Below the pieces are notes generated by a model. It was not told where the DNA came from. It saw only the letters and a list, made by a program, of their open reading frames with translations, and did no database searches. DNA of 56,370 nucleotides from an uncultured Collinsella sp. (GTDB lineage Bacteria; Actinomycetota; Coriobacteriia; Coriobacteriales; Coriobacteriaceae), in contig CAAEEB010000075.1 of the NCBI GenBank assembly GCA_900754745.1, positions 1 through 56,370 on the forward strand, given 5' to 3'. The translations under genes were made by a program, and so were the position numbers. Of the stretch, positions 44,302 through 54,009 are shown piece after piece. How positions within the stretch are numbered: the stretch's first letter is position 1; the number at the start of each line of letters is the position of its first letter.

Positions 44302-47115
44302 TTACCCCGTGTTCTGCAATCCTGCCGAGACGCCGGTCACAGTCGAAAGAATCAGGCTCATGTACTCGGCCTTCTTCTCCTCGGCCATCTCGTCCTGGTT
44401 CATACGCACCTCGCGAAGGGCGCGGACCTGGGCGATGGACAGGGCGTCGACGTAGGGATTACGCACGCGAACGGCGCAGCCGAGCACGCGACGACGCTGC
44501 AGCGGCCACTCATCACCGACGATGGCAAGGACCCACTTACGGGTGAGCTGCATCTCGGTAAAGACCTTCTTGGACAGATCATCGCGGTCGCCCAGATGCA
44601 GATACATCTTGGCGATGCGCTGGTCGGTCTTGGCGATCGACATCTCGATGTTGTCGATAAAGGTGCGGAAGAACGGCCACTCCTGGTAGGCAGCCTTGAG
44701 CTGGTCAAGATCGCCAAGCTGCTCGCAGGCGGTGCCCAGACCGTACCAAGCGGCCAGGTTAATGCGCGCCTGGCTCCAGCTGAAGATCCACGGGATGGTA
44801 CGCAGGTCATCGAGCGACTTGGCGCCCAGACCGCGCTTGGCGGGACGCGAGCCGATCGGCAGCAGACCGACCTCGGTCAGCGGCGTCACGGTCGAGAACC
44901 ACGGTGTAAAGTCCTCGGTGTTCAGCAGGTCCAGATAGCGCTCGTGGCTTGCGGCGTTGAGCTTCTCGGCCATATCCCAGAACTTCTGCGTGGTCTCGGT
45001 GTTGGTCTTCTCGACACTCGGGGCCGACTGCAAAAGCGTTGCGGCGGCAACGGACTCAACATGGCGCTGAGCCAGCGTGCGGTTGCCGTAACGGGCAAAG
45101 ATGACTTCGCCCTGCTCGGTAAGCTTAAAGAAGCAGTTGACCGAACCCTTGGGCTGCGCCAGCACGGCCTTGTTGGCCGGGCCGCCGCCACGGCCCACGG
45201 CACCGCCGCGACCGTGCATGAGCACCAGGTCGATATCGTTCTTCTCTGCCCACTTGGCGATGCGCTCCTGCGCGGAGTGCAGCGCGAGCATGGCCGTGGT
45301 AGGACCGGCATCCTTGGAAGAGTCGGAATAGCCCAGCATGACCTCCATGCGGCGGTTGGTCTGGGCAAGGCGCTTTTGCACCACGGGCAGCGTAAGCATC
45401 TGATCGAGCACGTCGACGCAGCCCTCGAGGTCCTCGAGCTGCTCGAACAACGGGATCACGTCGAGCTCGGGGACATCCTCCTCGTGTGCAAAGGACAGGT
45501 GCGCCAGCTCAAAGACGTCGGCCACATGCTGAGCGCTCTTGGTAAACGAGATGATGTAGCGGTGCGCCATCTTCTTGCCGTAGCGCTTTTGGATGGAGCC
45601 GATAGCGCGGAAGGTATCGATGACCTCGCGCGTCATGGGCTGCAGGTCGCCATGGATACCGTTCTCGTGGATATCCTTAAGGGCGCGGGCATGCACCACG
45701 GAGTGCTGACGGAACTCCATCTCGACCATATGGAAGCCGAAGGACTCGACCTGCCAGATGATGGTTTGGACCGGGCCGTAGGCAGCACGGACGGCACCGC
45801 AGGCGGCCAGCGAACGCTGGACGACGCGCAGGTCATCCAGGAACTCGTCGGCGCTGTGGTACATGGTGTCGGTGATACGACGGACGGTGGCGTTCAGGCG
45901 GTCGGCCATGACGAGCATGACGGCGCGATGCGGCTCGTGCTCGGAGATCAGCTCGGCGCGGGCCGTGTAACGAGGGCTCATCTCGACCTGATGGTTCCAC
46001 AGGTTAATGAGCTCGGCCGACGGCTTGCTGTAGGTAGCCTCGAGCGTGAGGTTGCGGCCGATGTGGCGGCACTTGTCCTCGAGCTTGAGCACCATGTGCG
46101 TAAAGTACTTGGCGGCGACCTCACGGCTCACCTTGGCGGTGACGTTGGGGTTACCGTCGCGGTCGGAACCGATCCAGCTGCCGGGATGGAAGAACGCCGG
46201 GCACAGCGGCGGCACAGTACCGGCCTTGTCGCCCAGCACCCAATCGTCAAAACGACGATAGATAACGGGGATAACGTCGAACAGCGTGTTATCGAAGATG
46301 TCGATGATGGTATCGGCTTCCTCGACCGGCGTGGGCTTCTTGAGCGCGATGGGACTCGTACGCACCAGGGCGTCGATCTCCTGCAGCATATGGCGCTCGT
46401 TCTCCACCAGGTCGGAGCCGCCCAGACGCGGACGCTCCTCCAGCAGGTTGGAGATACGGCGGATCTTGCCCTCGACGGCCTTACGACGGGCCTCGGTGGG
46501 ATGTGCGGTAAAGACAGGGTGGAACTCGAGCTTGTCGAGCAGCTCGTTGGCACCCTCGACACCCAGCTCATTCACCAGCTGGTGATAGGCAACGGTAAGC
46601 TCGTTGGCAGGATCGACCTCGGTATCGGTCGACGCACCGGCCTCGCGCTCGCGCAGCTGCGCCACACGGTAGTTCTCCTCCGACAGGTTTGCCAGATGGA
46701 AAAAGCTCGTAAAGGCGCGAACGATGACCTGCTGCTTATCGAGCGGCAGGCTGTCGATCAAATCGACGACCTCACGAAATGCCACGGCAGTGGGCTCGTC
46801 GGCGGTGGGCACGCCCTGCTCGTCGACGGCTTCGTCGGCAGCGCAGGTACCGGGGTTGCCGGCATTGACCACAATCTCGGCTGTCAAAATCTTGTCGAAC
46901 AGGTCCGCGATCTCGGGATCATACTCGCTAAGCACACGGCGCTCCAGGCGCAAGAACAGCGCCAGATTGTCGCGCAGCTCCTCGGGGATCTCGATCTCGG
47001 CGAGACGCTCCCTGGACTCGGCATTCGAGCCGATTCGGTTAACGAGGCGGTTGACCACGGCAGCGACACGCGCCGCGGCTTCGGGTACAGACTGGTTGCT
47101 TAGGTTCTCAGCCAC
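44302..47115 (-). CDS. ppc: Phosphoenolpyruvate carboxylase
   Basis: About 937 residues, normal for bacterial PEPC. Catalytic motifs: FTAHPTEARRK (catalytic His), GSWIGSDRDGNPNVT, EVMLGYSDSSKDAG, LMHGRGGAVGRGGGP, and the conserved C-terminus QNTG. It forms oxaloacetate from PEP and bicarbonate, refilling C4 acids. Start is uncertain: the ATG at 47127 lies only 1 nt after AAGGAGG, while the GTG at 47115 has GGGAGG at good spacing, so 47115 is preferred. A TATAAT -10 candidate lies at 47160-47165 on the minus strand. Inverted AAATACTTT/AAAGTATTT motifs (about 47172-47221) may be regulatory. Confidence 0.96.
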   Translation of the reverse strand: MAENLSNQSVPEAAARVAAVVNRLVNRIGSNAESRERLAEIEIPEELRDNLALFLRLERRVLSEYDPEIADLFDKILTAEIVVNAGNPGTCAADEAVDEQGVPTADEPTAVAFREVVDLIDSLPLDKQQVIVRAFTSFFHLANLSEENYRVAQLREREAGASTDTEVDPANELTVAYHQLVNELGVEGANELLDKLEFHPVFTAHPTEARRKAVEGKIRRISNLLEERPRLGGSDLVENERHMLQEIDALVRTSPIALKKPTPVEEADTIIDIFDNTLFDVIPVIYRRFDDWVLGDKAGTVPPLCPAFFHPGSWIGSDRDGNPNVTAKVSREVAAKYFTHMVLKLEDKCRHIGRNLTLEATYSKPSAELINLWNHQVEMSPRYTARAELISEHEPHRAVMLVMADRLNATVRRITDTMYHSADEFLDDLRVVQRSLAACGAVRAAYGPVQTIIWQVESFGFHMVEMEFRQHSVVHARALKDIHENGIHGDLQPMTREVIDTFRAIGSIQKRYGKKMAHRYIISFTKSAQHVADVFELAHLSFAHEEDVPELDVIPLFEQLEDLEGCVDVLDQMLTLPVVQKRLAQTNRRMEVMLGYSDSSKDAGPTTAMLALHSAQERIAKWAEKNDIDLVLMHGRGGAVGRGGGPANKAVLAQPKGSVNCFFKLTEQGEVIFARYGNRTLAQRHVESVAAATLLQSAPSVEKTNTETTQKFWDMAEKLNAASHERYLDLLNTEDFTPWFSTVTPLTEVGLLPIGSRPAKRGLGAKSLDDLRTIPWIFSWSQARINLAAWYGLGTACEQLGDLDQLKAAYQEWPFFRTFIDNIEMSIAKTDQRIAKMYLHLGDRDDLSKKVFTEMQLTRKWVLAIVGDEWPLQRRRVLGCAVRVRNPYVDALSIAQVRALREVRMNQDEMAEEKKAEYMSLILSTVTGVSAGLQNTG

Positions 47116-47275
47116 GTTTCCTCCCATTCCTCCTTCTATGCACGTAACATGCGGTATTCATTATAGGCGCTTGAGAAATACTTTCGACACTGATTGCGCT
47201 TTACCACACAAAAGTATTTTCTGCATTGCAAAGGTTTTTGCCCTAAATGGTCGTATTTCTCGGTGGGCGGCATAC

Positions 47276-47316
47276 GTAAACGGGGGCATTCCGCATAAAA
47301 GCGAAACACCCCCGTA
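47276..47316 (-). terminator. hisS downstream hairpin, probable terminator
   Basis: On the minus strand ACGGGGGTGTTTCGC pairs with GCGGAATGCCCCCGT (several G-T wobbles), followed by TTTACG. The T-run is weak. It lies 57 nt past the hisS stop. Confidence 0.6.
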
Positions 47317-47372
47317 ACAATCGCTCTCCATGAGCAGGGCACGTTAGCAGGCCCGAAGCTCAAAAAGATGCG

Positions 47373-48686
47373 CTACAGGCGCTCGCGAACCGCCTCGACG
47401 ACGTTGTCCAGATCGGCGAGCACCTCGTCATGGCTCTGCATGTCGCGCACTTTGACCTTGCCGGCGGCAAGCTCGTCGCCACCCAGGACCAAGATGAGCT
47501 TGGCGCCTACCTTATCGGCTTGCTTAAACTGGGCCTTGAGCGAACGACCCTGATAGTCGGCCTCGGTCACAATCCCTGCGGCGCGAAGCTCCTGCGTAAT
47601 GGCAAAGACGTTCTGACGCAGCTCCTTGCCGGCGTTGGCGACATAGACGCACGGGGCCTCATCGGCACCCAAATCGCTGCCAAAGGCCTGCAGGGCCAGC
47701 AGGGCGCGCTCAAAACCGACAGCAAAGCCGACGCCCGCCGTGGGCTTGCCACCCTCGAGCTCGACCAGGCCATCGTAGCGGCCGCCGCCGCCGATGGAGC
47801 CGACGCCGGCGCCAGGGGCCTCGACCTCAAAGACAGTACGGGTGTAGTAGTCCAGGCCGCGCACCAAGGTGGGATCCTCGACATACTCGATACCGGCGGC
47901 ATCCAGATAGCGCTTGACCTGCTCGTAGTGCTCGCGGCACTCGTCGCACAGGTTGTCGCCCATCAGCGGCGCGTCGGCCATGATCTCGCGGCAGTGGTCG
48001 TTCTTGCAGTCGAAGGCACGCAGCGGGTTGAGCTCGGCGCGCTCGCGGCACTCGTCGCACATCTCGTCGGCGTGATCGAGGATAAACTGCTTGACCTGCT
48101 CGCGGTAAGCCGGACGGCACTGGGCGTCACCCATCGAGTTGATGAGCAGACGGAGCTTGGAAAGGTCGAAGCCCAGGCGCTTGTAGAACTCCATGAGCAT
48201 GATGATGCACTCGGCGTCTGCCGCCGGATCGGGAGCACCGAGCCACTCGATGCCCACCTGGTGGAACTGGCGCAGGCGGCCCTTCTGGGGACGCTCGCCG
48301 CGGAACATGGCCTCGGCGTAGTACGCCTTAAACGGCGTGGAGCCCTGGGGCACCAGATTGTTCTCCACGACGGCGCGCACCACACCGGCCGTGCCCTCGG
48401 GGCGAAGTGCCAGGCGCTGCTTGGGCTTGAGCTTGGTGTCGGTGCCCTCGGTAAAGACGCGCTCCAGGTTGGCGCCGCTAAAGACGCGGAACATCTCCTT
48501 GCGAACGACGTCGGTCGACTGGCCGATGCCGTGGACAAAGACGTCCACCTGCTCGATCGCGGGCGTTTCGATGGGCTTAAAGCCAAACGGCTCGAATACG
48601 CCGGCAGCAATCTGCTGCATCTTTTGCCAGGCGCGCATCTCGGCGCCGATAAGGTCGCGGGTTCCCTCCGCCTTCTGTGCCTGCAT
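47373..48686 (-). CDS. hisS: Histidyl-tRNA synthetase
   Basis: About 437 residues. Class II signatures: motif 1 region GFKPIETPAIEQVDVF, motif 2 MFRGERPQKGRLRQFHQVGIEWLG, HisA-type LVRGLDYYTRTVFEVE, and motif 3 GVGFAVGFERALLAL. The insertion domain (about 195-255) carries paired CDEC motifs and CKNDHC, typical of many bacterial HisRS. The C-terminal anticodon domain starts about 325. The ATG at 48686 follows GAAAGGTG by 7 nt; a TTG two codons earlier is less likely. A TATAAT -10 lies at 48729-48734 on the minus strand. Here it is not paired with aspS. Confidence 0.96.
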   Translation of the reverse strand: MQAQKAEGTRDLIGAEMRAWQKMQQIAAGVFEPFGFKPIETPAIEQVDVFVHGIGQSTDVVRKEMFRVFSGANLERVFTEGTDTKLKPKQRLALRPEGTAGVVRAVVENNLVPQGSTPFKAYYAEAMFRGERPQKGRLRQFHQVGIEWLGAPDPAADAECIIMLMEFYKRLGFDLSKLRLLINSMGDAQCRPAYREQVKQFILDHADEMCDECRERAELNPLRAFDCKNDHCREIMADAPLMGDNLCDECREHYEQVKRYLDAAGIEYVEDPTLVRGLDYYTRTVFEVEAPGAGVGSIGGGGRYDGLVELEGGKPTAGVGFAVGFERALLALQAFGSDLGADEAPCVYVANAGKELRQNVFAITQELRAAGIVTEADYQGRSLKAQFKQADKVGAKLILVLGGDELAAGKVKVRDMQSHDEVLADLDNVVEAVRERL

Positions 48687-48751
48687 GGGCAAACACCTTT
48701 CTTTTGTATCGCGTCATAGGTAGTGGACATTATACGGCACAAAGCAGCAAC

Positions 48752-48878
48752 GCGGCGGCGCGTCTGACCGAACGAGGGTATGGGGACTCGTTCGGTCAGA
48801 CGCGCCGCCGCTGTTTGTGATCCCTTTTCCTCCGTCCCCTTCGGACCACGTGATCTGTTGGGGACGGAGGAAAAGGGA
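48752..48878. repeat. Two adjacent very long perfect hairpins upstream of hisS
   Basis: Hairpin 1: 25-bp perfect stem (48752-48776 with 48787-48811) and a 10-nt loop. Hairpin 2: 19-bp perfect stem TCCCTTTTCCTCCGTCCCC (48821-48839 with 48860-48878) and a 20-nt loop. No T-run follows on either strand. A third, wobble-rich stem (about 48896-48952, CCGAATG/CATTCGG core) comes next. They fill the 304-bp gap between the hisS promoter and the transporter remnant. Confidence 0.85.
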
Positions 48879-48990
48879 CCATTTCGTAGGCCCGTGGCTG
48901 CCCTGAAAACCGAATGATGGTACGAGCATCCATTCGGCTTCCAAGGCGGCCAAGGACAGAACGGGGCGAAAAGAAAAGAGCGACGGACGT

Positions 48991-49215
48991 CTACTCCCCC
49001 GCCACGCTCGCGCGCAGCTTGGCGGCGATGGGCTCGGATGCCAGCAGGAACACGAGCATGACCACGGAGCACGCCAGGCACACAATCCAGGCGCTCGCAA
49101 AGGAGCCCGTGGCATCGAACAGCACGCCCGAGACGATGGCGCCGGTAGTGCCCAAGATTGCCTTGAAAGACAAGGGCATAGGCCTTATGGCCATGCCCTC
49201 AGGCTTGAAAGGCAA
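48991..49215 (-). pseudogene. Remnant of an MFS transporter (last two membrane helices only)
   Basis: The frame ends with GTTGAIVSGVLFDATGSFASAWIVCLACSVVMLVFLLASEPIAAKLRA, which looks like the last two helices and tail of a 12-helix MFS transporter (GAIVSG.LFDATGSF..A is typical of helix 11). The first 20 residues (PFKPEGMAIRPMPLSFKA) do not continue the family; the DNA there repeats CTTTCAAG and looks rearranged. About 400 residues are missing and no other piece is nearby. It lies 9 nt after the M20 gene. Probably not functional. Confidence 0.6.
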
Positions 49216-49224
49216 GATTGGGTG

Positions 49225-50520
49225 CTACCGGTGGTCGGCGATATAGCCCAAAGCGACTGCCGCATAAGCCGCGGCGCCGAGCGGCAGCTCGGCATCGCTA
49301 AAGCGTGCCTTGGGATGATGCTGAGCAAAATGCTCGTCCGCATCAGTCACGGCAGCGCCCACGGTAAAGTACGCGCTCGGGATCTCGCTCGAGATCAGCG
49401 CGAAGTCCTCGCTCGCCATGGCGTGGAACAGCGGCAGGAAGGCGGCCTTGGGCAGCACCGCGCCCACGTAGCCAAGCGACGCCTGGGTCATGTCGTCATC
49501 GAGTACGAGCGGGGGAACATCCGAGAGCGTCTCGATAGTCGCCGGCGTGCGATAGGTCGTGGCAACACCTTTGACGACCTCCGCGATGCGGGTCTTGAGG
49601 TGCTCCATGAGCTCGACGTCGAAGCCGCGCAGCGTACCTTCGAGCACGCAGGTATCTGGAATGACGTTGGCCGCTTGGCCACCGGCAAACTTACCCACGG
49701 TCAGTGCGACCTCCTTGGCCGCCGGCACCTCGCGGGAGATGAGCTCCTGAAGTGCCAGATGCACGTGCACACCCGCCGTAATGGGGTCGATGCAGATCTC
49801 GGGGCTCGAGCCATGACCGCCCTTGCCCTGCAGCGTGATGCGGAAACCGTACACGCCCGAGAGCGCCGGACTGCCGTAAAGCACCAGGCCAAGCGGCGAC
49901 TGGCTATTGACATGCATGGCAAAGGCGACCTGAGGACGCGGGTTCTGCAGCAGACCGTCGGCGATGGCGGCGCGGGCACCCTCAAAGGTTTCCTCGCCCG
50001 GCTGGAACAGCAACTTAACCGTGGCGTTGGCATCAACAAGCTCTGCCTCGCGTGCTTTGAGCATACGAGCCGCACCAAGCAACGCCGTCGCGTGCATATC
50101 GTGTCCGCATGCGTGCATGCAGCCGTTGGTGGATGCAAAGGGCTCGCCGGATTCCTCGGTAACGGGCAGGGCATCCATGTCGCCACGCAGCATAACGACC
50201 GTACCGGCCTGCTCATTCGTGCAGACGCCATTTCCCTGGGCCGCGGCGGCACCGGCGCCGACAAGGCCCACAACGCAGGAACCATCGACGAGCGTGGCAA
50301 ATGGGATGTCCATCTCGGTCAGGCGCGCTTGGATATACGCAGAGGTCTGTGGGAGGCTATTACCCAGCTCGGGCATCTGGTGGAGATCGTGTCGCCACGC
50401 AGCGAGCTCGTCTGCAAAAGCCTGAGCTTCTGCAACAAGACCGTCACCGATAGCGGTCTGCGCCGCTGCGGTGGCCTTGGGCGCTGATTGCGGTTGAAGA
50501 TCGGACAAAGCTGGTGCCAT
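49225..50520 (-). CDS. M20-family amidohydrolase (hippurate hydrolase-like)
   Basis: About 431 residues. Metal-binding and catalytic motifs of M20D: WRHDLHQMPELG, MLRGDMDALPVTEESG, MHACGHDMHATALLGAA, LLFQPGEETFEGA, then a dimerisation lid (about 215-330, with LQGKGGHGSSPE) and MASEDFALISSEIPSAYFTVG. Such enzymes cleave N-acyl amino acids, hippurate or similar amides. Substrate unknown. The ATG at 50520 follows TGGAGGG; 18 upstream codons in frame are not needed. It follows the EamA transporter gene after a strong terminator. Confidence 0.9.
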   Translation of the reverse strand: MAPALSDLQPQSAPKATAAAQTAIGDGLVAEAQAFADELAAWRHDLHQMPELGNSLPQTSAYIQARLTEMDIPFATLVDGSCVVGLVGAGAAAAQGNGVCTNEQAGTVVMLRGDMDALPVTEESGEPFASTNGCMHACGHDMHATALLGAARMLKAREAELVDANATVKLLFQPGEETFEGARAAIADGLLQNPRPQVAFAMHVNSQSPLGLVLYGSPALSGVYGFRITLQGKGGHGSSPEICIDPITAGVHVHLALQELISREVPAAKEVALTVGKFAGGQAANVIPDTCVLEGTLRGFDVELMEHLKTRIAEVVKGVATTYRTPATIETLSDVPPLVLDDDMTQASLGYVGAVLPKAAFLPLFHAMASEDFALISSEIPSAYFTVGAAVTDADEHFAQHHPKARFSDAELPLGAAAYAAVALGYIADHR

Positions 50521-50596
50521 AGATGCCCTCCAGTATCGTTTTTGCAGCAAGCACTTTGATAGCGTAAAGTGCAAGGTACTACTTTAAGGGCGAGGC

Positions 50597-50627
50597 ATAA
50601 AAAATGCCGCCCCGGGAGGGCGGCGCA
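50597..50627 (-). terminator. EamA transporter terminator
   Basis: On the minus strand GCCGCCC-TCCCG-GGGCGGC is followed by ATTTTTTATG. It lies 10 nt past the transporter stop. Confidence 0.9.
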
Positions 50628-50636
50628 ACAAGTTGT

Positions 50637-51620
50637 TTACAATTGCGGGCGCGGCTTTCGACGCAAAAAATCGAAGTGAGTCTCGCTCAAGATAATCGAC
50701 AGGAAGATGAGCGCGAAGCCGGCGAGCAGGCGCGAGGTGAGCGCCTCCCCCATCAGCAGCACCGAGAACAGCACACCCGAAGGCGACTCCATCGAAAGGA
50801 GCAGCGAGCCCGTCGAGGCCGGGACATGCGCCAGGCCGACGTTTTGGATGAGCAGAGCCGCGCATGTGCAGCCCACCGAGAGAAACGCCATCGCACCGAT
50901 AAAGCTCGGCGTCCACACGGACAGAGGCGCTTGGGTCTCGAATAGCAGCGACGTTGCCAGGCTCAGCACGCCGTTGCCCACAAACATCCAAAACGTGATG
51001 ACGTTGATGTCCATTTTGCGACCGTACTTGGCAGTCACCGCCATCTGGATGGCGAAAAAGGCCGCACCCGCCAGCGTAATGACGTCACCAATGTTGAATT
51101 CAACGCTATCGAGTGCGACGAGGCCAATGCCCGCTAGGCACAGCAGCGCGGCACCCAAGTTGTAGCGCGTGAGCTTTTCGCCGCTCAGGAAATAGCTCGC
51201 GAACGGCACAAGGATGCAATACGTGCCCGTCAAAAAAGCATTCTTGCCCGCCGTAGTATGTGCCAGACCGACCGTCTGCAACGCATAGGCCGCCCACATG
51301 AGCACGCCCATACTCAGGCCAACGATCAGGTTGCGAGCGTTGAGGTGCGCGATGATGCGCTTGTGGAAGACGGCAAACATGACCAACGCTGCGGGCAGAA
51401 AACGTACATAGAGCAGCGCGAACACCGGAATGGTGCCGAGTGCGTCCTTCATAGTGGTAAAGGAGTAGCCCCAGATGACCGCCACCGAAAGGAGCAGAAC
51501 CTTCCAGAACAGCGGAGAGCGCGCGCCGGCGCCCCGGGGAATACCGCCCGCGCCCAAATCCTCACGGGCCACTGGGCTATCGGGCAAGTTTTCGATTTCG
51601 TTGGCAGCGTATTGGGCCAT
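50637..51620 (-). CDS. EamA-family (DMT superfamily) transporter
   Basis: About 327 residues with ten membrane helices in two EamA repeats. Repeat 1 starts LFWKVLLLSVAVIWGYSFTTMKDALG, repeat 2 about residue 175 with VEFNIGDVITLAGAAFFAIQMAVTAKY. Family hallmarks: LLYVRFLPAALVM, GLAHTTAGKNAFLTGTYCILVPFASY, and LAHVPASTGSLLLSMESPSGVLFSVLLMGEALT. DMT proteins export or import small metabolites; no substrate can be named. The ATG at 51620 has GAGGATG upstream. The N-terminal 35 residues are soluble and rich in Pro/Gly. Confidence 0.9.
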   Translation of the reverse strand: MAQYAANEIENLPDSPVAREDLGAGGIPRGAGARSPLFWKVLLLSVAVIWGYSFTTMKDALGTIPVFALLYVRFLPAALVMFAVFHKRIIAHLNARNLIVGLSMGVLMWAAYALQTVGLAHTTAGKNAFLTGTYCILVPFASYFLSGEKLTRYNLGAALLCLAGIGLVALDSVEFNIGDVITLAGAAFFAIQMAVTAKYGRKMDINVITFWMFVGNGVLSLATSLLFETQAPLSVWTPSFIGAMAFLSVGCTCAALLIQNVGLAHVPASTGSLLLSMESPSGVLFSVLLMGEALTSRLLAGFALIFLSIILSETHFDFLRRKPRPQL

Positions 51621-51819
51621 GGAACATCCTCGCACTCAATCTGGGCGTGGTGTCCGCACGCGTATGGCTGCGTGCCGCCTCATGGTCAAATAAAACAGGG
51701 CGCACCGGACCCCCGGCACGCCCCGCTACTGTAGCAACAACCAAGCAGCCCGTGCAATCCACTACGCTAAAGCATCGAGCAGGAAGACATCGATGTCCCG
51801 GCAACGCCACGCTGTTGTG

Positions 51820-54009
51820 CTAAATCAACTTTGTTGATTCCAGCTTTTCGATAATCCAGTCGTTGGCTTTGATGACCGGGCGGCGGAAGACGACGCCCAG
51901 GGCCAGCGACGGAATCAGATAGCTCGCCAGAATACCCAGCTCAACCCAGTACTCCATATAGTAGGCACCGGCCATGGCGGCGTGCATGGCGTTGATGCCG
52001 TGGGTAAACGGCAGGAACGGATAGATCGCCTGGAACACGGGACCGGTCATCTCGATGGGGAACGTGCCACCCGAACCGCCGACCTGCATGACCAGCAGCA
52101 CGACAGCGAGGGCCTTGCCGATATCGCCAAACGAAACCGTAAGCGTGTAGACGATATTGGAGAACACGAGACTCGCAACCCAGCCCGCCAGCACAAACTG
52201 CAACGGGTTGTCGCACTGGATGCCAAAGAACAGAATGTCGCCCGCGCACACGAGCGTCGCCTGCAGCAAGGCCAGACCGCCAAAGAACAGATAACGGCCC
52301 AGGTAGATCTCGTGCAGGCGCACGGGAATGAGCTCGTTGATAAGCTCATCGTCAACCGAGACCTTCATCATGGCCGCCAGAACAATCGAGCCCACCCACA
52401 GCGACAAAATCGTATAGAACGGCGCCATGGCCGAGCCGTAGTTGCGGATCGGATAGACCGGCTTGCGGTCGAGCGCGACGGGGCCGGAAAGCGACACGGC
52501 CAGACCCTCGGGGTCGTTGCCGATCATCGTCTTGATCGTGGCCAGGTCACCCGAGATCAGAGCGCTATCAAGCTCGTCCTTAAAGGCACTGATCTTGTCC
52601 GACGCCTCGCCCAGCTGATCGGAAGCCTTGTTGACGAGCTTTGCAGCCTTGGAGAGACCCTTCGCGAGCGAACCAGAAGCGTCGGTCAGACCGCTCACGG
52701 CGCTATCCAAGTCGCCCGAGATACCGTTCAGGGAATCCAGAACGCCCGAAATGGTCTTCTTGAGCTCCTTGGCCTTGACCGAAAACGTAGAATCGTAGTC
52801 GGACTTGGCACCCGAGATACCCGCCTTGGCATCGGCGATGGCCTGGTCGACCTCGGCACGCGAGTTGTTGACCTCCGCCATGCTGTCCGAAAGGGACTTT
52901 GCGGTCGCCGTCAGGTCTTTCGCATTGTTGCGGTACTCCACGGCAATTCTGCCCAGCGACGTCGCAGCGGACTTGAGGCCGTCTTTGAGCTTGTCATCAC
53001 TCACCTGGTCGGCTAGGTTGCGGAGCCGATCGGCCATCGCATCGATATCGTCAGCACGCGTATTGAGTGCCGCCGCGGCTTCGTTGAGCTGAGATACCGT
53101 AAGGTCAACATGCTGATTCGCTGCGTCGAATGCCTTCGCAAGCTCGGCGGAGACGTTGTCGAACGAACCCGCGCTTCCGTCAATCGCCGCGTTAACGGCA
53201 TCGTTGGCGGCCTTGAGCGCTTCCTTGGAATCATTGATGCCGCTCTTAGCGTGCTCCATCAGCTGCTTCGTCGACTCATCAACGGTGCCCGTCTGCTTGA
53301 GCATGCCGCCCGCCGATGTCAGTGAATCGGACGTAGAGCTCAAAATGCCCGCAAGCGACGTCGCGCTCGCCTGAACGTCCTGCAGGTCCTCGACCGAATC
53401 GCCCAGCGTAGAGGACAGATTGGCGATAAAGTTGCCCACCTGGTCGGTACTCATATAGTCGAGCAGGCTGGACACGGTCTTAAGGCCGATGGTCGTGATG
53501 GTTTCGGTAAAGGTCTCGTTGACCTGACTCTGGACGGCGCTCGAGCCTTTCTCGGTCACAATCTGTGCGATGGCGTTGGCCTTCTGGTTCTCATAGAACT
53601 CGATATCGGCGTGCTTCACCTCGGTCGAGAAAAGCGTCATCATGTCGGCGCTAAACGTTTTAGGGATAACGACGGCAGCGTAGTACGCGCCCGACTTAAC
53701 GCCCTCAATCGCCTTATCGCGGTCGTTGAGAACGACCCAGTCGAAGTTCTCGTTGCCGCGCAGAGTGGCGGTTACGTTTTCGCCCACGTTGACCTCGACG
53801 GGAATCAGATCACTCTCGTAGCCCTCGTCGGTGTTGACCACGGCGATCTTAAGGTTGCCGGTATTGCCGTAGGGATCCCAGCTACCGGCGATGTTAAACC
53901 ACGCGTACAGGCACGGCACGATAATGAGGCCCATCACGACGACCATGCCGATCACGGAGCGAGACACGTTTTGGACATCGCGCTTAAACAGGTGCAGGAT
54001 GTTTTTCAT
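51820..54009 (-). CDS. YhgE/Pip-family membrane protein (first of tandem pair)
   Basis: 729 residues. One N-terminal membrane helix (SVIGMVVVMGLIIVPCLYAWFNIAGSWDPYGNTGNLKIAVVNTDEG) opens a large extracytoplasmic domain. Residues about 180-500 are helical, rich in Ala/Ser/Asp/Lys, and probably form long coiled coils. Five or six helices follow (about 530-715) with NYGSAMAPFYTILSLWVG, GGSGGTFPIEMTGPVFQAIYPFLPFTHGINAMHAA. This matches the Pip/YhgE family (phage-infection protein, ESX-type accessory proteins, ABC-2-like membrane part). No partner secretion genes are in view. Its start immediately follows the stop of the upstream gene. Confidence 0.88.
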   Translation of the reverse strand: MKNILHLFKRDVQNVSRSVIGMVVVMGLIIVPCLYAWFNIAGSWDPYGNTGNLKIAVVNTDEGYESDLIPVEVNVGENVTATLRGNENFDWVVLNDRDKAIEGVKSGAYYAAVVIPKTFSADMMTLFSTEVKHADIEFYENQKANAIAQIVTEKGSSAVQSQVNETFTETITTIGLKTVSSLLDYMSTDQVGNFIANLSSTLGDSVEDLQDVQASATSLAGILSSTSDSLTSAGGMLKQTGTVDESTKQLMEHAKSGINDSKEALKAANDAVNAAIDGSAGSFDNVSAELAKAFDAANQHVDLTVSQLNEAAAALNTRADDIDAMADRLRNLADQVSDDKLKDGLKSAATSLGRIAVEYRNNAKDLTATAKSLSDSMAEVNNSRAEVDQAIADAKAGISGAKSDYDSTFSVKAKELKKTISGVLDSLNGISGDLDSAVSGLTDASGSLAKGLSKAAKLVNKASDQLGEASDKISAFKDELDSALISGDLATIKTMIGNDPEGLAVSLSGPVALDRKPVYPIRNYGSAMAPFYTILSLWVGSIVLAAMMKVSVDDELINELIPVRLHEIYLGRYLFFGGLALLQATLVCAGDILFFGIQCDNPLQFVLAGWVASLVFSNIVYTLTVSFGDIGKALAVVLLVMQVGGSGGTFPIEMTGPVFQAIYPFLPFTHGINAMHAAMAGAYYMEYWVELGILASYLIPSLALGVVFRRPVIKANDWIIEKLESTKLI

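Noticed and set aside
44596..47103. Plus-strand open frame of about 835 codons across ppc
   Set aside because: Antisense shadow of ppc caused by high GC and codon bias; no recognisable motif.
48687..48751. T-box riboswitch before hisS
   Set aside because: The leader is only about 40 nt after the -10 candidate and has no T-box sequence or specifier stem.
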